From contig NZ_FOIJ01000017.1 in assembly GCF_900111745.1 (NCBI RefSeq), forward strand, positions 1-64,000: a stretch of 64,000 nucleotides of DNA. Direction: 5' to 3'. The position numbers were made by a program, and so were the translations under genes. Of this stretch, positions 1-9,532 are shown one piece after another; position 1 is the stretch's first letter; each line of letters starts with the position of its first letter. The DNA comes from Stigmatella erecta. GTDB taxonomy: Bacteria; Myxococcota; Myxococcia; Myxococcales; Myxococcaceae. Under the pieces are notes generated by a model. The model saw only the letters and a program-made list of their open reading frames with translations. It made no database searches and was not told where the DNA came from.

Positions 1-149
<149 letters not shown>

Positions 150-169
150 GACACTCCTCTAGAGAAAAA

Positions 170-245
<76 letters not shown>

Positions 246-267
246 TTGGAACAACCGAACAACGCGT

Positions 268-345
<78 letters not shown>

Positions 346-352
346 TGACCCA

Positions 353-436
353 TGGAGGGAGATGGATTCGAACCATCGAAGGCGTAGAGCCGGCAGATTT
401 ACAGTCTGCTCCCTTTGGCCGCTTGGGTATCCCTCC
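353..436 (-). tRNA. tRNA-Tyr (anticodon GTA)
   Basis: An 84-nt class II tRNA with a long variable arm. The acceptor stem is GGAGGGA/TCCCTCC, position 73 is A, and the anticodon loop carries GTA. The CCA end is not encoded: TGG follows the discriminator base. It lies between the Thr(TGT) and Gly genes. Confidence 0.95.
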
Positions 437-525
437 GTATGTGTGCTGCCTCTGCTACCACAACTGCTCACGGCATACTGCTGTTTCTTCTATCCCGGGC
501 CCTCATCCGCGGCCCCATCCTTCAT

Positions 526-598
526 GGCCGGCGGCGGGACTTGAACCCGCGACCTACTGATTACAAATCAGTTGCTCTACCAGCTGAGCTACACCGGC
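526..598 (-). tRNA. tRNA-Thr (anticodon TGT)
   Basis: A 73-nt cloverleaf with acceptor stem GCCGGTG/CGCCGGC (one G-T pair) and anticodon stem ACTGA/TCAGT around TTTGTAA, giving TGT. CCA is not encoded. The discriminator base reads as C, which is unusual: the Thr(GGT) gene nearby has T. It is the first tRNA of the tRNA-tuf unit. Confidence 0.94.
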
Positions 599-707
599 AT
601 TCTTCCGGCTACTGCCCCGCCCTGCCCCCACCGGCCCTTTCTTCACCGCCGACCGCGCGGTTCAACGTCAAAAGGCGGGCCCTTTTAGAGATCCTGGGTG
701 CCCAAAG

Positions 708-1529
708 TCAAGGAGTTTGATCCCCCCTGCGGCTTCCAGGCGGCCGAGGACCTCCCCGCTGACGCGCAACCTCATATAGCAGAACCGCCGCCGAGACCGA
801 GGCGTTGAGTGAACCCACCTTCCCCACCATGGGAATTCCCAGGCGGAAGTCGCAGTGCTTGAGCACGCCCTCTCGCACACCTGCCCCCTCTGCCCCTACG
901 ACCACCGCCAGTGGACCGTCCAGGCGAGCGCCCCACAGGGGTTCCTTCGCGTGGGCATCCGCCGCCGCCACCCAGAGCCCGGCCTCCTTGAGTTCCTCCA
1001 GGGCCCGGGAAATGTTCACCACCCGGGCGATGGGGCAGTACTCCACCGCCCCCGCGGACGCCTTGGCGACCACCCCCGTCACCTGAACCGCCCGGTCCTT
1101 GGCGATGACGATGCCGTGTGCGCCCAGCGCGTGCGCCGAGCGGATGATGGCCCCCAGGTTGTGGGGGTCCTGGATGCCGTCCAGGACGACCACCAGGGGG
1201 GGACGGCCACTGGCCTTCGCCGCCTTGAGCAGATCCTGCACCTCCACGTACTGGAAGCCCCGGAGCTCCGCCGCCACGCCCTGGTGGACCCCTCCTTCGG
1301 CCAGCGAGGCCAGGCGCTCGCGCGCCACCCGCTCCGTCCGGATGCCTGCGTCCCGGGCCCGGCTGAGAATCTCCGCCGCCGCCTTGGAGCCCAGCTGCCC
1401 CTCGACGATGAAGAGGCGCTCCACCTCGTCCGGCCGCGCCCGCAGGGCTTCCAGGACCGGGTTCACCCCGTACACGTAGCGCTCACCCCGCTCGCGGGGC
1501 TCGGGGCTCTGAGACGAACGGTCACGCAT
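708..1529 (-). CDS. rlmB: 23S rRNA (guanosine-2'-O-)-methyltransferase, RlmB/TrmH (SpoU) family
   Basis: 273 residues. The N-terminal third (about 17-95) is the SpoU substrate-binding domain (YVYGVNPVLEAL). The SPOUT knot follows with its three motifs: LDGIQDPHNLGAIIRSA near 115-131, VVGAEGAGV near 210, and IPMVGKVGSLNASVSAAV near 230-247. RlmB methylates the 2'-OH of G2251 in the P-loop of 23S rRNA using SAM. The gene starts 5 nt after the stop of the upstream gene, so it is probably co-transcribed with it, and lies just before the tRNA-tuf cluster. The short basic tail is not conserved. Other TrmH-family rRNA/tRNA methyltransferases are the only real alternative. Confidence 0.9.
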   Translation of the reverse strand: MRDRSSQSPEPRERGERYVYGVNPVLEALRARPDEVERLFIVEGQLGSKAAAEILSRARDAGIRTERVARERLASLAEGGVHQGVAAELRGFQYVEVQDLLKAAKASGRPPLVVVLDGIQDPHNLGAIIRSAHALGAHGIVIAKDRAVQVTGVVAKASAGAVEYCPIARVVNISRALEELKEAGLWVAAADAHAKEPLWGARLDGPLAVVVGAEGAGVREGVLKHCDFRLGIPMVGKVGSLNASVSAAVLLYEVARQRGGPRPPGSRRGDQTP

Positions 1530-1534
1530 GGGCC

Positions 1535-1984
1535 TTACTGGGCCTCCACCGGAATCGAGAGGGTTTTCTGCTGCCGGGCACAGATCTTCTCCGTGCAGAT
1601 GAAGAAGGTGAGCTTCGCGTCCAGCGTGCCCTTGCCCCCTTCCAGGGTGAAGGGAACCTCGAACCGGGGGTCCGCGTAGGCATCCCCCTCCTTCTTCTTC
1701 GCCACCGAGTCGCTGTAGGCCAGTTGCTCCTTCGCGGGCACCAGCTGCGTCCCCTTCACTTGCAGCTTCAGGGGTGCCTCGTCCGACACGTGCGCCCCCG
1801 GCTTGCTCTTGATGGAGAGGACGAAGAGGCCCTTCTCACCGGACTTCACCTTCGTGGAGGTCCCCTCGGTGCTGACCTCGTAAAGAGAGCTGGGATTCGC
1901 CTCATCCTGGGCGTGAGCCCGCAGCGAGGCCAGGGCGGCCACCCACAGGGCCGCGATGGGGGCAAGACGGCGCAAGCGCTGCAT
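1535..1984 (-). CDS. Exported protein resembling the N-terminal (alpha) domain of DsbD
   Basis: 149 residues from the ATG at 1984; a longer open frame exists upstream but has no signal peptide and is a shadow of the neighbouring gene. Residues 1-25 are a clear signal peptide ending in AHA. The mature part is a beta-rich domain with YSDS and a closing FFICTEKICARQ segment, where two cysteines five apart resemble the redox pair of DsbD-alpha immunoglobulin-like domains (C-x4-C here). No membrane or thioredoxin domain follows, so it cannot be full DsbD; it may be a free periplasmic carrier or only a structural relative. It sits between the ATP-grasp gene and rlmB. Confidence 0.6.
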   Translation of the reverse strand: MQRLRRLAPIAALWVAALASLRAHAQDEANPSSLYEVSTEGTSTKVKSGEKGLFVLSIKSKPGAHVSDEAPLKLQVKGTQLVPAKEQLAYSDSVAKKKEGDAYADPRFEVPFTLEGGKGTLDAKLTFFICTEKICARQQKTLSIPVEAQ

Positions 1985-2052
1985 GGGCAATGTCCTCCTC
2001 GGTGAGCAAGCCAACGTACCGCCACCGTCCGCCCCACGGGCAGACTTTTCTC

Positions 2053-3042
2053 TCACGCCCCGGCCGACGCCTTCCGGGGAGACCGTCCCGCGCCCTTCGG
2101 GGGGGACGACACCTCCCTCGGCGCTCCCGGTGGGAACCGGATCCGTTCGTCTTGATCCACGCGCGGGGCACCAGCCACCAGCGCCTCGGCCCGCTCGATG
2201 ATGGGGGTGGCCAGGTCCATCCCCGACGCGGCCTCCATCTCCGTGAGCGCAGGCGAGCTGTTCACTTCGAAGACCTTGGGCTGGCCCTTCACATCCAGCA
2301 GATCCACGGCCGCGACCTCCAGCCCCACCAGCCGCGCCGTCCGCTCGGCCACCCCGCGCCAGGCCTCGGTCAGCTGGACGCCTTCCAGGCGGGCGCCCTT
2401 GATCAGCGTCCGGGAGAGGCGTCCCACCTTCGGACGGCGCCAGACCGCCGCCACCGCGTGGCCTCCCACCACCAGCACCCGCACGTCCTGCCCCGTGCTC
2501 TTCACGTACTGCTGCACCACGAGGTTGTGTCCCAGCCCGAGCACGGCCTCCAGCGCGGCTTCCAGGGACTGGAGGCTCTCGCACACCATGACCCCGTGCT
2601 TCTCCTGCCCTTGCAGGAGCTTCACCAGCACCGGCACCCCGCCCACCAACCCCACCATCTCCTTGAGGTCGGCCGCTTCACGCGCCATCACCGTGGCCGG
2701 AATGTCGATGCCGTTGGCGGAGAGCAGCTGCAGCGAGCGCATCTTGTTGCGCGACTGTGCGATGGCCTGGGCCGTGTTCATCAGCGGCACCCCGCACATG
2801 CCGAACTGGTTCACCACCGCCAGCCCGTAGCTGTTGATGGACAGGGCGATGCGCGGGATGACCAGGTCTCCCAGGGAGAGGACCTTGCGCTTGTAATAGA
2901 GGCTGGGCTGGCCTCCATCCAGGTGAATCTCGACCCGCCCGGGGTTCAAGACTCGAACCTGATGCCCTCTCGCACGCCCAGCCTCGGCCAAGCGCCGGGT
3001 GGACGGAATGGAGGCAGAACGCGAGAGGATCGTGATCTTCAT
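2053..3042 (-). CDS. RimK-family ATP-grasp ligase
   Basis: 329 residues. The first 290 follow RimK (alpha-L-glutamate ligase): an N-terminal fold beginning MKITILSRS, an NKMRSLQLL segment near 100, the ATP-grasp lid GVPVLVKLLQGQEKHGVMV, then FVV-type beta strands and the metal-binding VFEVNSSPALTEME motif near 270. RimK adds glutamate residues to the C-terminus of ribosomal protein S6; related enzymes make other glutamyl or lysine-carrier products. The last 35 residues are a Pro/Ser/Lys-rich tail absent from E. coli RimK. AGGAG lies just before the ATG at 3042. It leads a unit that continues with the DsbD-alpha-like gene, rlmB and the tRNA-tuf cluster, which supports a translation-related substrate. 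The exact substrate is inference. Confidence 0.8.
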   Translation of the reverse strand: MKITILSRSASIPSTRRLAEAGRARGHQVRVLNPGRVEIHLDGGQPSLYYKRKVLSLGDLVIPRIALSINSYGLAVVNQFGMCGVPLMNTAQAIAQSRNKMRSLQLLSANGIDIPATVMAREAADLKEMVGLVGGVPVLVKLLQGQEKHGVMVCESLQSLEAALEAVLGLGHNLVVQQYVKSTGQDVRVLVVGGHAVAAVWRRPKVGRLSRTLIKGARLEGVQLTEAWRGVAERTARLVGLEVAAVDLLDVKGQPKVFEVNSSPALTEMEAASGMDLATPIIERAEALVAGAPRVDQDERIRFPPGAPREVSSPPKGAGRSPRKASAGA

Positions 3043-3098
3043 GGGCAGGGCGGCTCCTACTTAATCGCCGCCCCGCCCCGGGTAAAGGGACCTCGCGG

Positions 3099-4397
3099 CT
3101 ACTTCTTCTGCACGGCCCGAACCTCGAGCTTGATGGGGTTGGCCGGCGTCGAGTTCTTAATGCGCTCGCACGTGGCGCCCGCGAATTGCACACCCTTGTC
3201 GGTCAGCGACCAGGTGTCCGCCCCCGAGGCGGTAATCTGGTCGTTCACGTAGACGACCACCAGGTTGGCATTGTTGTCCGTGGGAAGCTGCTCTGGTGCC
3301 AGGGCAAGCAGGCAGATGTCCTTGCTGCCCACCAGGTCGATGATCTCCCGGAGTGCCTCGGCCAGTTCCTCCTGGTTGGCCGCCTGGTAGAAGCGCCGGC
3401 CGCACAGCTTGGTCGTGGCATCGCAGGTGTCGCCCGCGCCACAGGCGTCCGGGTCGTCCCGGCAGCTCCGGGCGAAGTCGCCCGCGGTGGCCATGGCGTT
3501 GAGCGTGGCCGGACCGTTGCCCGTGGCCGTCTCGGCGCCGAAGCCCACGACGATGGTGCGGATGTCCTTTTTCTTCAGGTCCTCGACCGCCACCACGGAC
3601 GCGTCCTTGTCCAGGCACCCACGCCGGACGTAGTCACCCTGGCAGCCGGTGGTGGTGCCAATGTTCGCCAGGGTGCACTGGCACGCATCGACGTTCGTGC
3701 CCGAGTTAGCGTTCTCCGGGTTGCAGTTGGGCAGACCGTCCGTCAGCAGCAGGACGAAGTTGTCGCGGTCCGTCGCCTGCACATCCGGCTGCTGCCCCAC
3801 GAACTGGAGGCTCAAGCTCGTCGGGGTACCGCCGGAGGGCGCCCCCGTGCCCCTGTTGGGGATGCCCAGAATCACGCTCTGGATGCCGCTCGCCGCCGCC
3901 TGGAGCGACGGGTCGTCATCGGCCTGGGGAATGGTCTTGTTCACCACGGACGACGCCTCGCACCGCAGGCTGTTGGTGCCCGCCGCAGGGCCCGGGTACG
4001 TCGTCAGGCCCATGCGCGCCACGCTGCCGCTCTCCGAGAGGAAGCGAGACATGGCGCCCTGCAGCTCGCTCCAGCGCGTAGGGCACAAGTCCGTGTTGCA
4101 CGCAGTGGCCGACGTCTGGCCGCAGTACTCTTGACCGGCTGGCAGCGGGGTGCCATCGAACCTCTTGGTGCAGTCCGGATCCCGGGTATCCACCGGCAAC
4201 GTCATGGAGCCCGAGGTGTCCAGCAGCACCATCAGGTTGGGCTTCAGCGCCTGGGCCGTGACGGTGTCTCCCACCGTCGTCTGGGCCAGGGCGAGCGGCG
4301 CCACCGGCTCGAAATCGTAGGTCTGACAGCCGGACACGGCCGCCCCGCCGACAAGTCCGGCGGCGAAGGCGCTCAGAAGGGACAGCTTGGCACGCAT
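3099..4397 (-). CDS. von Willebrand factor A domain lipoprotein
   Basis: 432 residues from the ATG at 4397, preceded by GAGGAAG; an ATG at 4439 would put 14 residues ahead of the signal peptide and is unlikely. Residues 1-24 form a lipoprotein signal (AVSGC lipobox). A vWA domain begins with LMVLLDTSGSM, the MIDAS metal site, near residue 57, and continues with VLLLTDGLPNC. It carries long Cys-rich insertions typical of myxobacterial vWA lipoproteins. It is probably surface-exposed, binding ligands through a metal ion. It is transcribed divergently from the HEAT-repeat gene at 4667. Confidence 0.82.
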   Translation of the reverse strand: MRAKLSLLSAFAAGLVGGAAVSGCQTYDFEPVAPLALAQTTVGDTVTAQALKPNLMVLLDTSGSMTLPVDTRDPDCTKRFDGTPLPAGQEYCGQTSATACNTDLCPTRWSELQGAMSRFLSESGSVARMGLTTYPGPAAGTNSLRCEASSVVNKTIPQADDDPSLQAAASGIQSVILGIPNRGTGAPSGGTPTSLSLQFVGQQPDVQATDRDNFVLLLTDGLPNCNPENANSGTNVDACQCTLANIGTTTGCQGDYVRRGCLDKDASVVAVEDLKKKDIRTIVVGFGAETATGNGPATLNAMATAGDFARSCRDDPDACGAGDTCDATTKLCGRRFYQAANQEELAEALREIIDLVGSKDICLLALAPEQLPTDNNANLVVVYVNDQITASGADTWSLTDKGVQFAGATCERIKNSTPANPIKLEVRAVQKK

Positions 4398-4666
4398 GGT
4401 TTGCGTTCTTCCTCGCACGGGCGCTCGACGCCCGCGCATTCAGGTTCCTTCAGGGTTCAAACGTCCTCGGAAGAGTATCGCGAGGTCCTCCACCGAGGCT
4501 ACAACGACCAACACGGCCTTTTCAGGATTCAAACCCTGCTGTCAAGTTCCACCTCGGGCCGATGCCCCACGGCCAGGGGTAAGTGTTCGCGCACCCGGGC
4601 ACCCAGCTCCCCAAGCGGCCCGCCGCATCGAATGTATGATCCGCGCGGTTCATCGACGGAGCCGCC

Positions 4667-5242
4667 ATGAAGATGCCCACCGTGCCCCGAGGTTCTCCCC
4701 TGCCGCACCTGGGACTGACGGCCCTGTTGCTCGTGGGTCCGGGAGCCTCCCTCCAGGCCGCGACGGCTCCCGCGGGAGTCCGCGGCGAAGTGCTGTCGCT
4801 GCTCGACCGCGCCGGGGCCGTTCCCCAGGAGACGGAGTGGAAGCCCCTGGGGCCCGCAGCCCTGGGCGTTCTCGAGGAACTGGCCGCCGACCCCCAGGCA
4901 CCTGCCCAGAGGCGCTCCCGGGCCGTGACGTTCATGGCGGCCGTGGATCACCCCCAGGCCACGGACCGGCTCCAGGCGTTTCTCCAGAACGGCGACACCC
5001 AGCCGGACCTCCGGGCCAGTGCCGCCACCGCCCTGGGCCTGCGCGTGGGCACCGGGGCCGTTCCCACCCTCCTGCCCTTCCTTCAGGACCGCAGTGACCC
5101 GGTCCGGGAGGCCGTCGCGCGGGCGCTCGGGCGCCTGGGCGGCGCGCAGGTCCAGCAAGCCCTGGAGGAGCGCCTTCCCCAGGAGGAGGTTCCCGGGGTG
5201 CGCGAGGCCCTCCAGCAGGGGCTCACCTTCTCATTGCCCTGA
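4667..5242 (+). CDS. Exported HEAT-repeat protein
   Basis: 191 residues. Residues 1-32 are a signal peptide ending near LQA. The mature protein has two or three PBS-lyase-type HEAT repeats (LRASAATALGLR near 120, VREAVARALGRLGG near 150), helical scaffolds that usually bind other proteins. ATG 4667 and ATG 4673 are both possible starts; GGAG at 4658-4661 suits either. No catalytic motif is visible. It may be the first gene of the plus-strand run continuing through hrpB. Confidence 0.72.
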   Translation: MKMPTVPRGSPLPHLGLTALLLVGPGASLQAATAPAGVRGEVLSLLDRAGAVPQETEWKPLGPAALGVLEELAADPQAPAQRRSRAVTFMAAVDHPQATDRLQAFLQNGDTQPDLRASAATALGLRVGTGAVPTLLPFLQDRSDPVREAVARALGRLGGAQVQQALEERLPQEEVPGVREALQQGLTFSLP

Positions 5243-5284
5243 GGCCCCGTCTCGGGGCTCGCTTCGGGAAGGGCCTTCCATTAC

Positions 5285-5989
5285 ATGAGGCCCATGCGTC
5301 CAACCGTGCTCCTCTTCGACATCGACGGCACCCTCGTCACCACCGGTGGCGCGGGACGCCGTTCCATCGCTCGCGCCTTCGAGAAGCTCTACCGCCGCCC
5401 CGATGCGTGCAGCTCGTTCAGCCTCTCCGGCATGACCGACCGGGCCATCGTGCGCAAGGCCATGGGCATCATCGGCGTCGAGCCTCGCCCCGAGGCCATC
5501 GATGAGCTGCTCGCCACCTACCTGGGCCTCCTCGCCGAGGAGGTGAAGCAGGCCGTGGACCACGAATACTTCGTCCACGCCGGCATGCGCGAAGCCGTCC
5601 TGGAAGCCCGGGGCCGCTCGGGAGTCGCCGTGGGCATCGGCACCGGCAATGTACGCGAAGGCGCCCGGATCAAGCTGGAGCGGGTGGGCATCTACGAGCA
5701 GTTCGCCTTTGGCGGCTTCGGCTGTGACCACGAAGACCGCGTGGAGCTCATCCGCCACGGGGCCTCGTGTGGCGCGAAGCTGCTCGACGCTCCCCTGCAG
5801 GAGTGCCGCGTGGTCGTCATTGGCGACACGCCCAAGGATGTCGCCGCCGCCAAGGGCATCGGCGCGCTCTGCATCGGCGTGGGGACGGGCCAGTTCACCC
5901 CCCAGGCACTCCTGGAGGCGGGGGCCGATTTCGCCTTCTCCGACTTCACCGCCCGGGGAGCGATCGACGCGCTCCTGCAGGACCGCTGA
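5285..5989 (+). CDS. HAD-superfamily hydrolase (phosphoglycolate phosphatase-like)
   Basis: 234 residues. Motif I is FDIDGTLV (nucleophile D12, acid/base D14), motif II is GIGTGN near 120, and motif IV is VIGDTPKDVAAAKG near 180, with a helical cap domain between I and II. The pattern fits phosphoglycolate-phosphatase-like HAD enzymes that hydrolyse small phosphate esters, but the substrate cannot be read. ATG 5285 and ATG 5294 are both possible starts. It is followed after 12 nt by the next gene, so the two are probably translated from one mRNA. Confidence 0.8.
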   Translation: MRPMRPTVLLFDIDGTLVTTGGAGRRSIARAFEKLYRRPDACSSFSLSGMTDRAIVRKAMGIIGVEPRPEAIDELLATYLGLLAEEVKQAVDHEYFVHAGMREAVLEARGRSGVAVGIGTGNVREGARIKLERVGIYEQFAFGGFGCDHEDRVELIRHGASCGAKLLDAPLQECRVVVIGDTPKDVAAAKGIGALCIGVGTGQFTPQALLEAGADFAFSDFTARGAIDALLQDR

Positions 5990-6001
5990 GGGTTCCGCCG
6001 C

Positions 6002-6958
6002 ATGCCGTTGTCCACGCTGGAAGCCTACGAGCTCATCCGCTTCGCCGAGGCGTTCGAGGCCCGCCTCGTCACCGCCCATGACGTCATCGCCGAGCGCGAG
6101 GGGCTCCAGGCCGAGAAGAAGTGGCTCGCCTCCGCCCTGAAGCTCGCACGCACCGCGCTGGCCCCCTGCCCCGCCCTCATCGAGCGCGCCAAGGATCTGC
6201 CCGAGCTGGAGGAGGCCCGCGAGGAGTTCTCCTTCCTGCAGCAGAACCTGTGGGTCGATGCCCTGGAGAAGCTTCACGCCGGCATCACCTTCTGCGCCAG
6301 CAGCCGGTCCCCCGTCATCGACGCGCTCTTTCCCCACCTCAAGTTCCCGCAGCTCCGCCGCGCGCCCCAGGAGGCCGTGAACGAGTTCGCCACCTCGTAC
6401 GAGCGGCGGCTCAAGTCCAGCTACGTCACCCGCATCATCTCGCAGGCGGACTTCGACTTCGTGCGTCCCGTCGTGGAGCAGGTGGCCCGCGCCTACGCCG
6501 CGTGGCAGGCCAGCCTCACCCCCACGAGCCTCTCCGAGAGCCAGATGACGGCCCTGCGCACCCAGCTCATCTCCGCCGGAGACCGGCTGGACATCGCCAC
6601 GCGCCAGGCCCGGCTGCTCGCGGAAGCCGCGCTCGTGCCCGTGGCAGGGGCCTTCGACTCCACGGGCCTGGCCGCCAAGCCCCGGAGGCGCCTGGGCCGG
6701 GGCCTGACGGAGGAGTTCCCCCCCGAGGCTGAGACCGGCGAGGCACGTGCGGCCGAAGAGCCCGTCCCTTCCCCCGAAGCCCCTGCTGCTGCCTCCGAGC
6801 CCGTCGAAGCCTCCGCGCCCCCTCCGGCGGAGGAGCCTCCCGCCCCCGAGGCCGCGGAACCGCCTCCGGCCTCCGAGCCTCCGCGCGCCGAGGCCAAGCC
6901 CTCCCGGCGGGGCCGCAAGAAGGCCGAACCCAAGAATCCTCCCGACGAGGCGGCCTGA
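6002..6958 (+). CDS. Conserved hypothetical protein with a Pro/Ala/Glu-rich tail
   Basis: 318 residues; I do not recognise the family. Residues 1-210 look alpha-helical and soluble, with no signal peptide or membrane span. From about 235 to 318 the chain is low-complexity: runs of Pro, Ala and Glu ending in a basic patch (SRRGRKKAEPK). Such tails usually act as flexible tethers or bind nucleic acid. It lies tightly between the HAD gene and hrpB (6 nt before hrpB), which hints at a nucleic-acid role, but that is only context. Confidence 0.6.
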   Translation: MPLSTLEAYELIRFAEAFEARLVTAHDVIAEREGLQAEKKWLASALKLARTALAPCPALIERAKDLPELEEAREEFSFLQQNLWVDALEKLHAGITFCASSRSPVIDALFPHLKFPQLRRAPQEAVNEFATSYERRLKSSYVTRIISQADFDFVRPVVEQVARAYAAWQASLTPTSLSESQMTALRTQLISAGDRLDIATRQARLLAEAALVPVAGAFDSTGLAAKPRRRLGRGLTEEFPPEAETGEARAAEEPVPSPEAPAAASEPVEASAPPPAEEPPAPEAAEPPPASEPPRAEAKPSRRGRKKAEPKNPPDEAA

Positions 6959-6964
6959 CCGGTC

Positions 6965-9529
6965 ATGTCCGAAGCCACCCTGCCCATTGATCCGCTCCTT
7001 CCGGAGATCGTCTCCACGCTGCGGGAGGCGCGTGCGCTCGTGCTGGAGGCGCCTCCGGGCGCCGGCAAGACGACCCGGGTCCCCCGCGCACTGCTGGCGG
7101 CGGGGCTGGGCAAGGGAAAGGAAATCATCGTTCTTCAACCCCGGCGGCTGCCCACCCGGCTCGCCGCGCAGCGCGTGTCGGACGAGCTGGGCGAGCGCGT
7201 CGGGGAGACCGTCGGCTACCAGGTCCGCTTCGAGGATGTCCGGGGCCCCAAGACGCGCCTGTCCTTCGTCACCGAGGGCGTCCTGGGCCGGCGTCTCCTG
7301 ACCGATCCCACCCTGCGCGACGTGGGCGCCGTCGTCCTCGATGAGTTCCACGAGCGGCACCTGTCGGCGGACATCTCGCTCGCCCTGCTCCGCAGGCTTC
7401 AGGAAGGCGCCCGGCCCGACCTCAAGCTCGTCGTCATGTCGGCGACCCTCGATGCGGGGCCCATCCGGACCTACCTGTCCGGCTGCCCTGGCCTGCGCTC
7501 CGAAGGCCGGCGCTTCGACGTCACCCACGAGTACCTCCCCACCGCCGATGACCGGCACCTCGATGCCCAGGTGCTCTCGGCCATCAAGCGCGTGTTCACC
7601 GCGGGGCTCGATGGCGACATCCTCGTCTTCCTGCCCGGCGCCGGGGAGATCCGCCGCGCCCGCGACGCCTGTGCCGAGTTCGCCGAGCGGCATGGCGTGG
7701 ATGTCCTGCCCCTGCACGGCGACCTGTCCCCGTCCGAGCAGGATCGCGCCGTGCGCCGCAGCCCCCGCCGGAAGATCATCCTCTCCACCAACGTGGCCGA
7801 GACCTCCGTCACCATCGATGGCGTGGCCGTGGTCATCGACAGCGGTCTGGCGCGCGTGGCCTCCCACTCCCCGTGGTCCGGCCTGCCCACGCTCAAGCTG
7901 TCCAAGGTCAGCCGGGCCTCCGCCACCCAGCGCGCCGGCCGTGCGGGCCGCACCCGCGCGGGCCACTGCCTGAGGCTCTACACCCAGCACGATTTCGACG
8001 GCCGCCCGGAGCAGGATGCGCCGGAGATCCGCCGGGTGGACCTCGCAGAGACGGTGCTGGCCCTGCGCTCCTCGGGGGTGAGGGACCTGGCCACCTTCCC
8101 CTTCTTCGAGCCCCCTCCCGCCGCCGCGCTCGAGGCCGCCGAGACCCTGCTGCGCCGCCTGGGCGCCGTGGACAAGGAGGGCCGCGTCACCCCCATGGGA
8201 GAGCGGCTGCTGCGCTTCCCCGTCCACCCGCGCCAGGCCCGCATCATCGTCGAGGGAGAGCAGCGCGGGGTGGGCGCCGATGCCACCGTGCTCGCCGCGC
8301 TCATGGGCGAGCGGGACATCCGCCGCGAGGCCCGGGCCCACCTGGGCGCGGGCTCGCGCGCCTCGGCCGTCGTCAGTGGCCCCTCGGACCTCCTGGAGCT
8401 GACCGAGCGCTTCCGCGAGGCGGAACGGGCGGACTTCGCCACCGGGCGGCTTCACTCGCTCTCCCTCGAAGCCGGGGCCGTCCAGTCCGTGGACCGCGTG
8501 CAGCGCCAGCTGCGCCGCGCCGTGCGCGACAAGGGGCCCCGGCCCAGCCGCCCCGAGGCCGTGGAAGAGGCCCTGATGCTCAGCGTGCTCGCCGGCTACC
8601 CGGACCGGGTGGCGAAGCGGCGCCGCGCCCGCTCTCCCGAGCTGCTCCTCTTCGGAGGGGGCACCGCCTCCCTCTCCGAGATGAGCGTCGTGCAGGACGC
8701 GGAGCTGATGGTGGCCGTGGACGCGGAGGAGCGCCCGGGAAAGGGCGCCGTGGTCCGCCTGGCCAGTGCCGTCGAGCCCGAGTGGCTGCTGGATCTCTAT
8801 CCGGACGCACTGGAGGAGCTGGATGCCCTCCAGTGGAATGCCGAGTCCCGGCGCGTCGAGCGCATCACCCGCCTATCCTACGGCAACCTCGTCCTGGAGG
8901 AGACCCGGGCCCCCGCGCCCGCCTCGGAAGAGACCGCCCGGGTGCTGGTGGAGGCCGCGCTCGCCGCGGGCCCGGAGCGCTTCGCGGATCCCGAGGCCCT
9001 CACCCAGTGGCGCACGCGCGTGGCCCTGCTCGCCCAGGCCTTCCCCGAGGCCCGCTTCCCCACCGTCGACGCGGCCTTCCTGCGCGACTCGCTGGCCTCC
9101 CTGTGCTCGGGCGCCCGCAGCTTCGCGGACCTGGAGGGTGTCTCCCTGCTGGATGCGCTCTCCGCGCGCCTCACCTCCGAGCAGGCGCGGCTGCTGTCCA
9201 GCCACGCCCCCGAGCGCGTCACCCTGCCGGGCGGACGGGGCGTGAAGGTGAACTACGAGCCCGGCAAGCCGCCCTGGATCGAATCCCGCCTGCAGGATTT
9301 CTTCGGCATGGCCCAGGGGCCCAGCGTCGGCGCGGGCCGCGTGCCGTTGGTGCTCCACCTGCTGGCGCCCAACATGCGCGCCGTGCAAGTCACCACGGAT
9401 CTGGCCGGCTTCTGGGAGCGCCACTACCCGGCCATCCGCAAGGAGCTGGGCCGCAAGTACCCCCGGCACAGCTGGCCCGAGGATCCCCGCCACGCCCAGC
9501 CTCCGGCGCCGCGGCCTCCCCGGCGGTAG
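6965..9529 (+). CDS. hrpB: ATP-dependent helicase HrpB
   Basis: 854 residues, close to the usual 800-850. Motif I is APPGAGKTTRVP (about 31-42), motif II is LDEFHERH (DEFH variant of DExH), motif III is MSATLD, and motif VI is QRAGRAGRTRAG. The HrpB-specific C-terminal domain is present, ending in RKYPRHSWPEDP, the hallmark of this family rather than HrpA. HrpB is a DEAH-type RNA helicase whose cellular substrate is poorly defined. The stop codon is only 3 nt from the stop of the convergent acetyltransferase gene, so no separate terminator fits between them. Confidence 0.94.
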   Translation: MSEATLPIDPLLPEIVSTLREARALVLEAPPGAGKTTRVPRALLAAGLGKGKEIIVLQPRRLPTRLAAQRVSDELGERVGETVGYQVRFEDVRGPKTRLSFVTEGVLGRRLLTDPTLRDVGAVVLDEFHERHLSADISLALLRRLQEGARPDLKLVVMSATLDAGPIRTYLSGCPGLRSEGRRFDVTHEYLPTADDRHLDAQVLSAIKRVFTAGLDGDILVFLPGAGEIRRARDACAEFAERHGVDVLPLHGDLSPSEQDRAVRRSPRRKIILSTNVAETSVTIDGVAVVIDSGLARVASHSPWSGLPTLKLSKVSRASATQRAGRAGRTRAGHCLRLYTQHDFDGRPEQDAPEIRRVDLAETVLALRSSGVRDLATFPFFEPPPAAALEAAETLLRRLGAVDKEGRVTPMGERLLRFPVHPRQARIIVEGEQRGVGADATVLAALMGERDIRREARAHLGAGSRASAVVSGPSDLLELTERFREAERADFATGRLHSLSLEAGAVQSVDRVQRQLRRAVRDKGPRPSRPEAVEEALMLSVLAGYPDRVAKRRRARSPELLLFGGGTASLSEMSVVQDAELMVAVDAEERPGKGAVVRLASAVEPEWLLDLYPDALEELDALQWNAESRRVERITRLSYGNLVLEETRAPAPASEETARVLVEAALAAGPERFADPEALTQWRTRVALLAQAFPEARFPTVDAAFLRDSLASLCSGARSFADLEGVSLLDALSARLTSEQARLLSSHAPERVTLPGGRGVKVNYEPGKPPWIESRLQDFFGMAQGPSVGAGRVPLVLHLLAPNMRAVQVTTDLAGFWERHYPAIRKELGRKYPRHSWPEDPRHAQPPAPRPPRR

Positions 9530-9532
9530 GCC

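Noticed and set aside
5231-8455. 1074-codon open frame on the minus strand
   Set aside because: Antisense to the HAD, unknown and hrpB genes; composition is Gly/Ala/Arg-rich and no family is visible.
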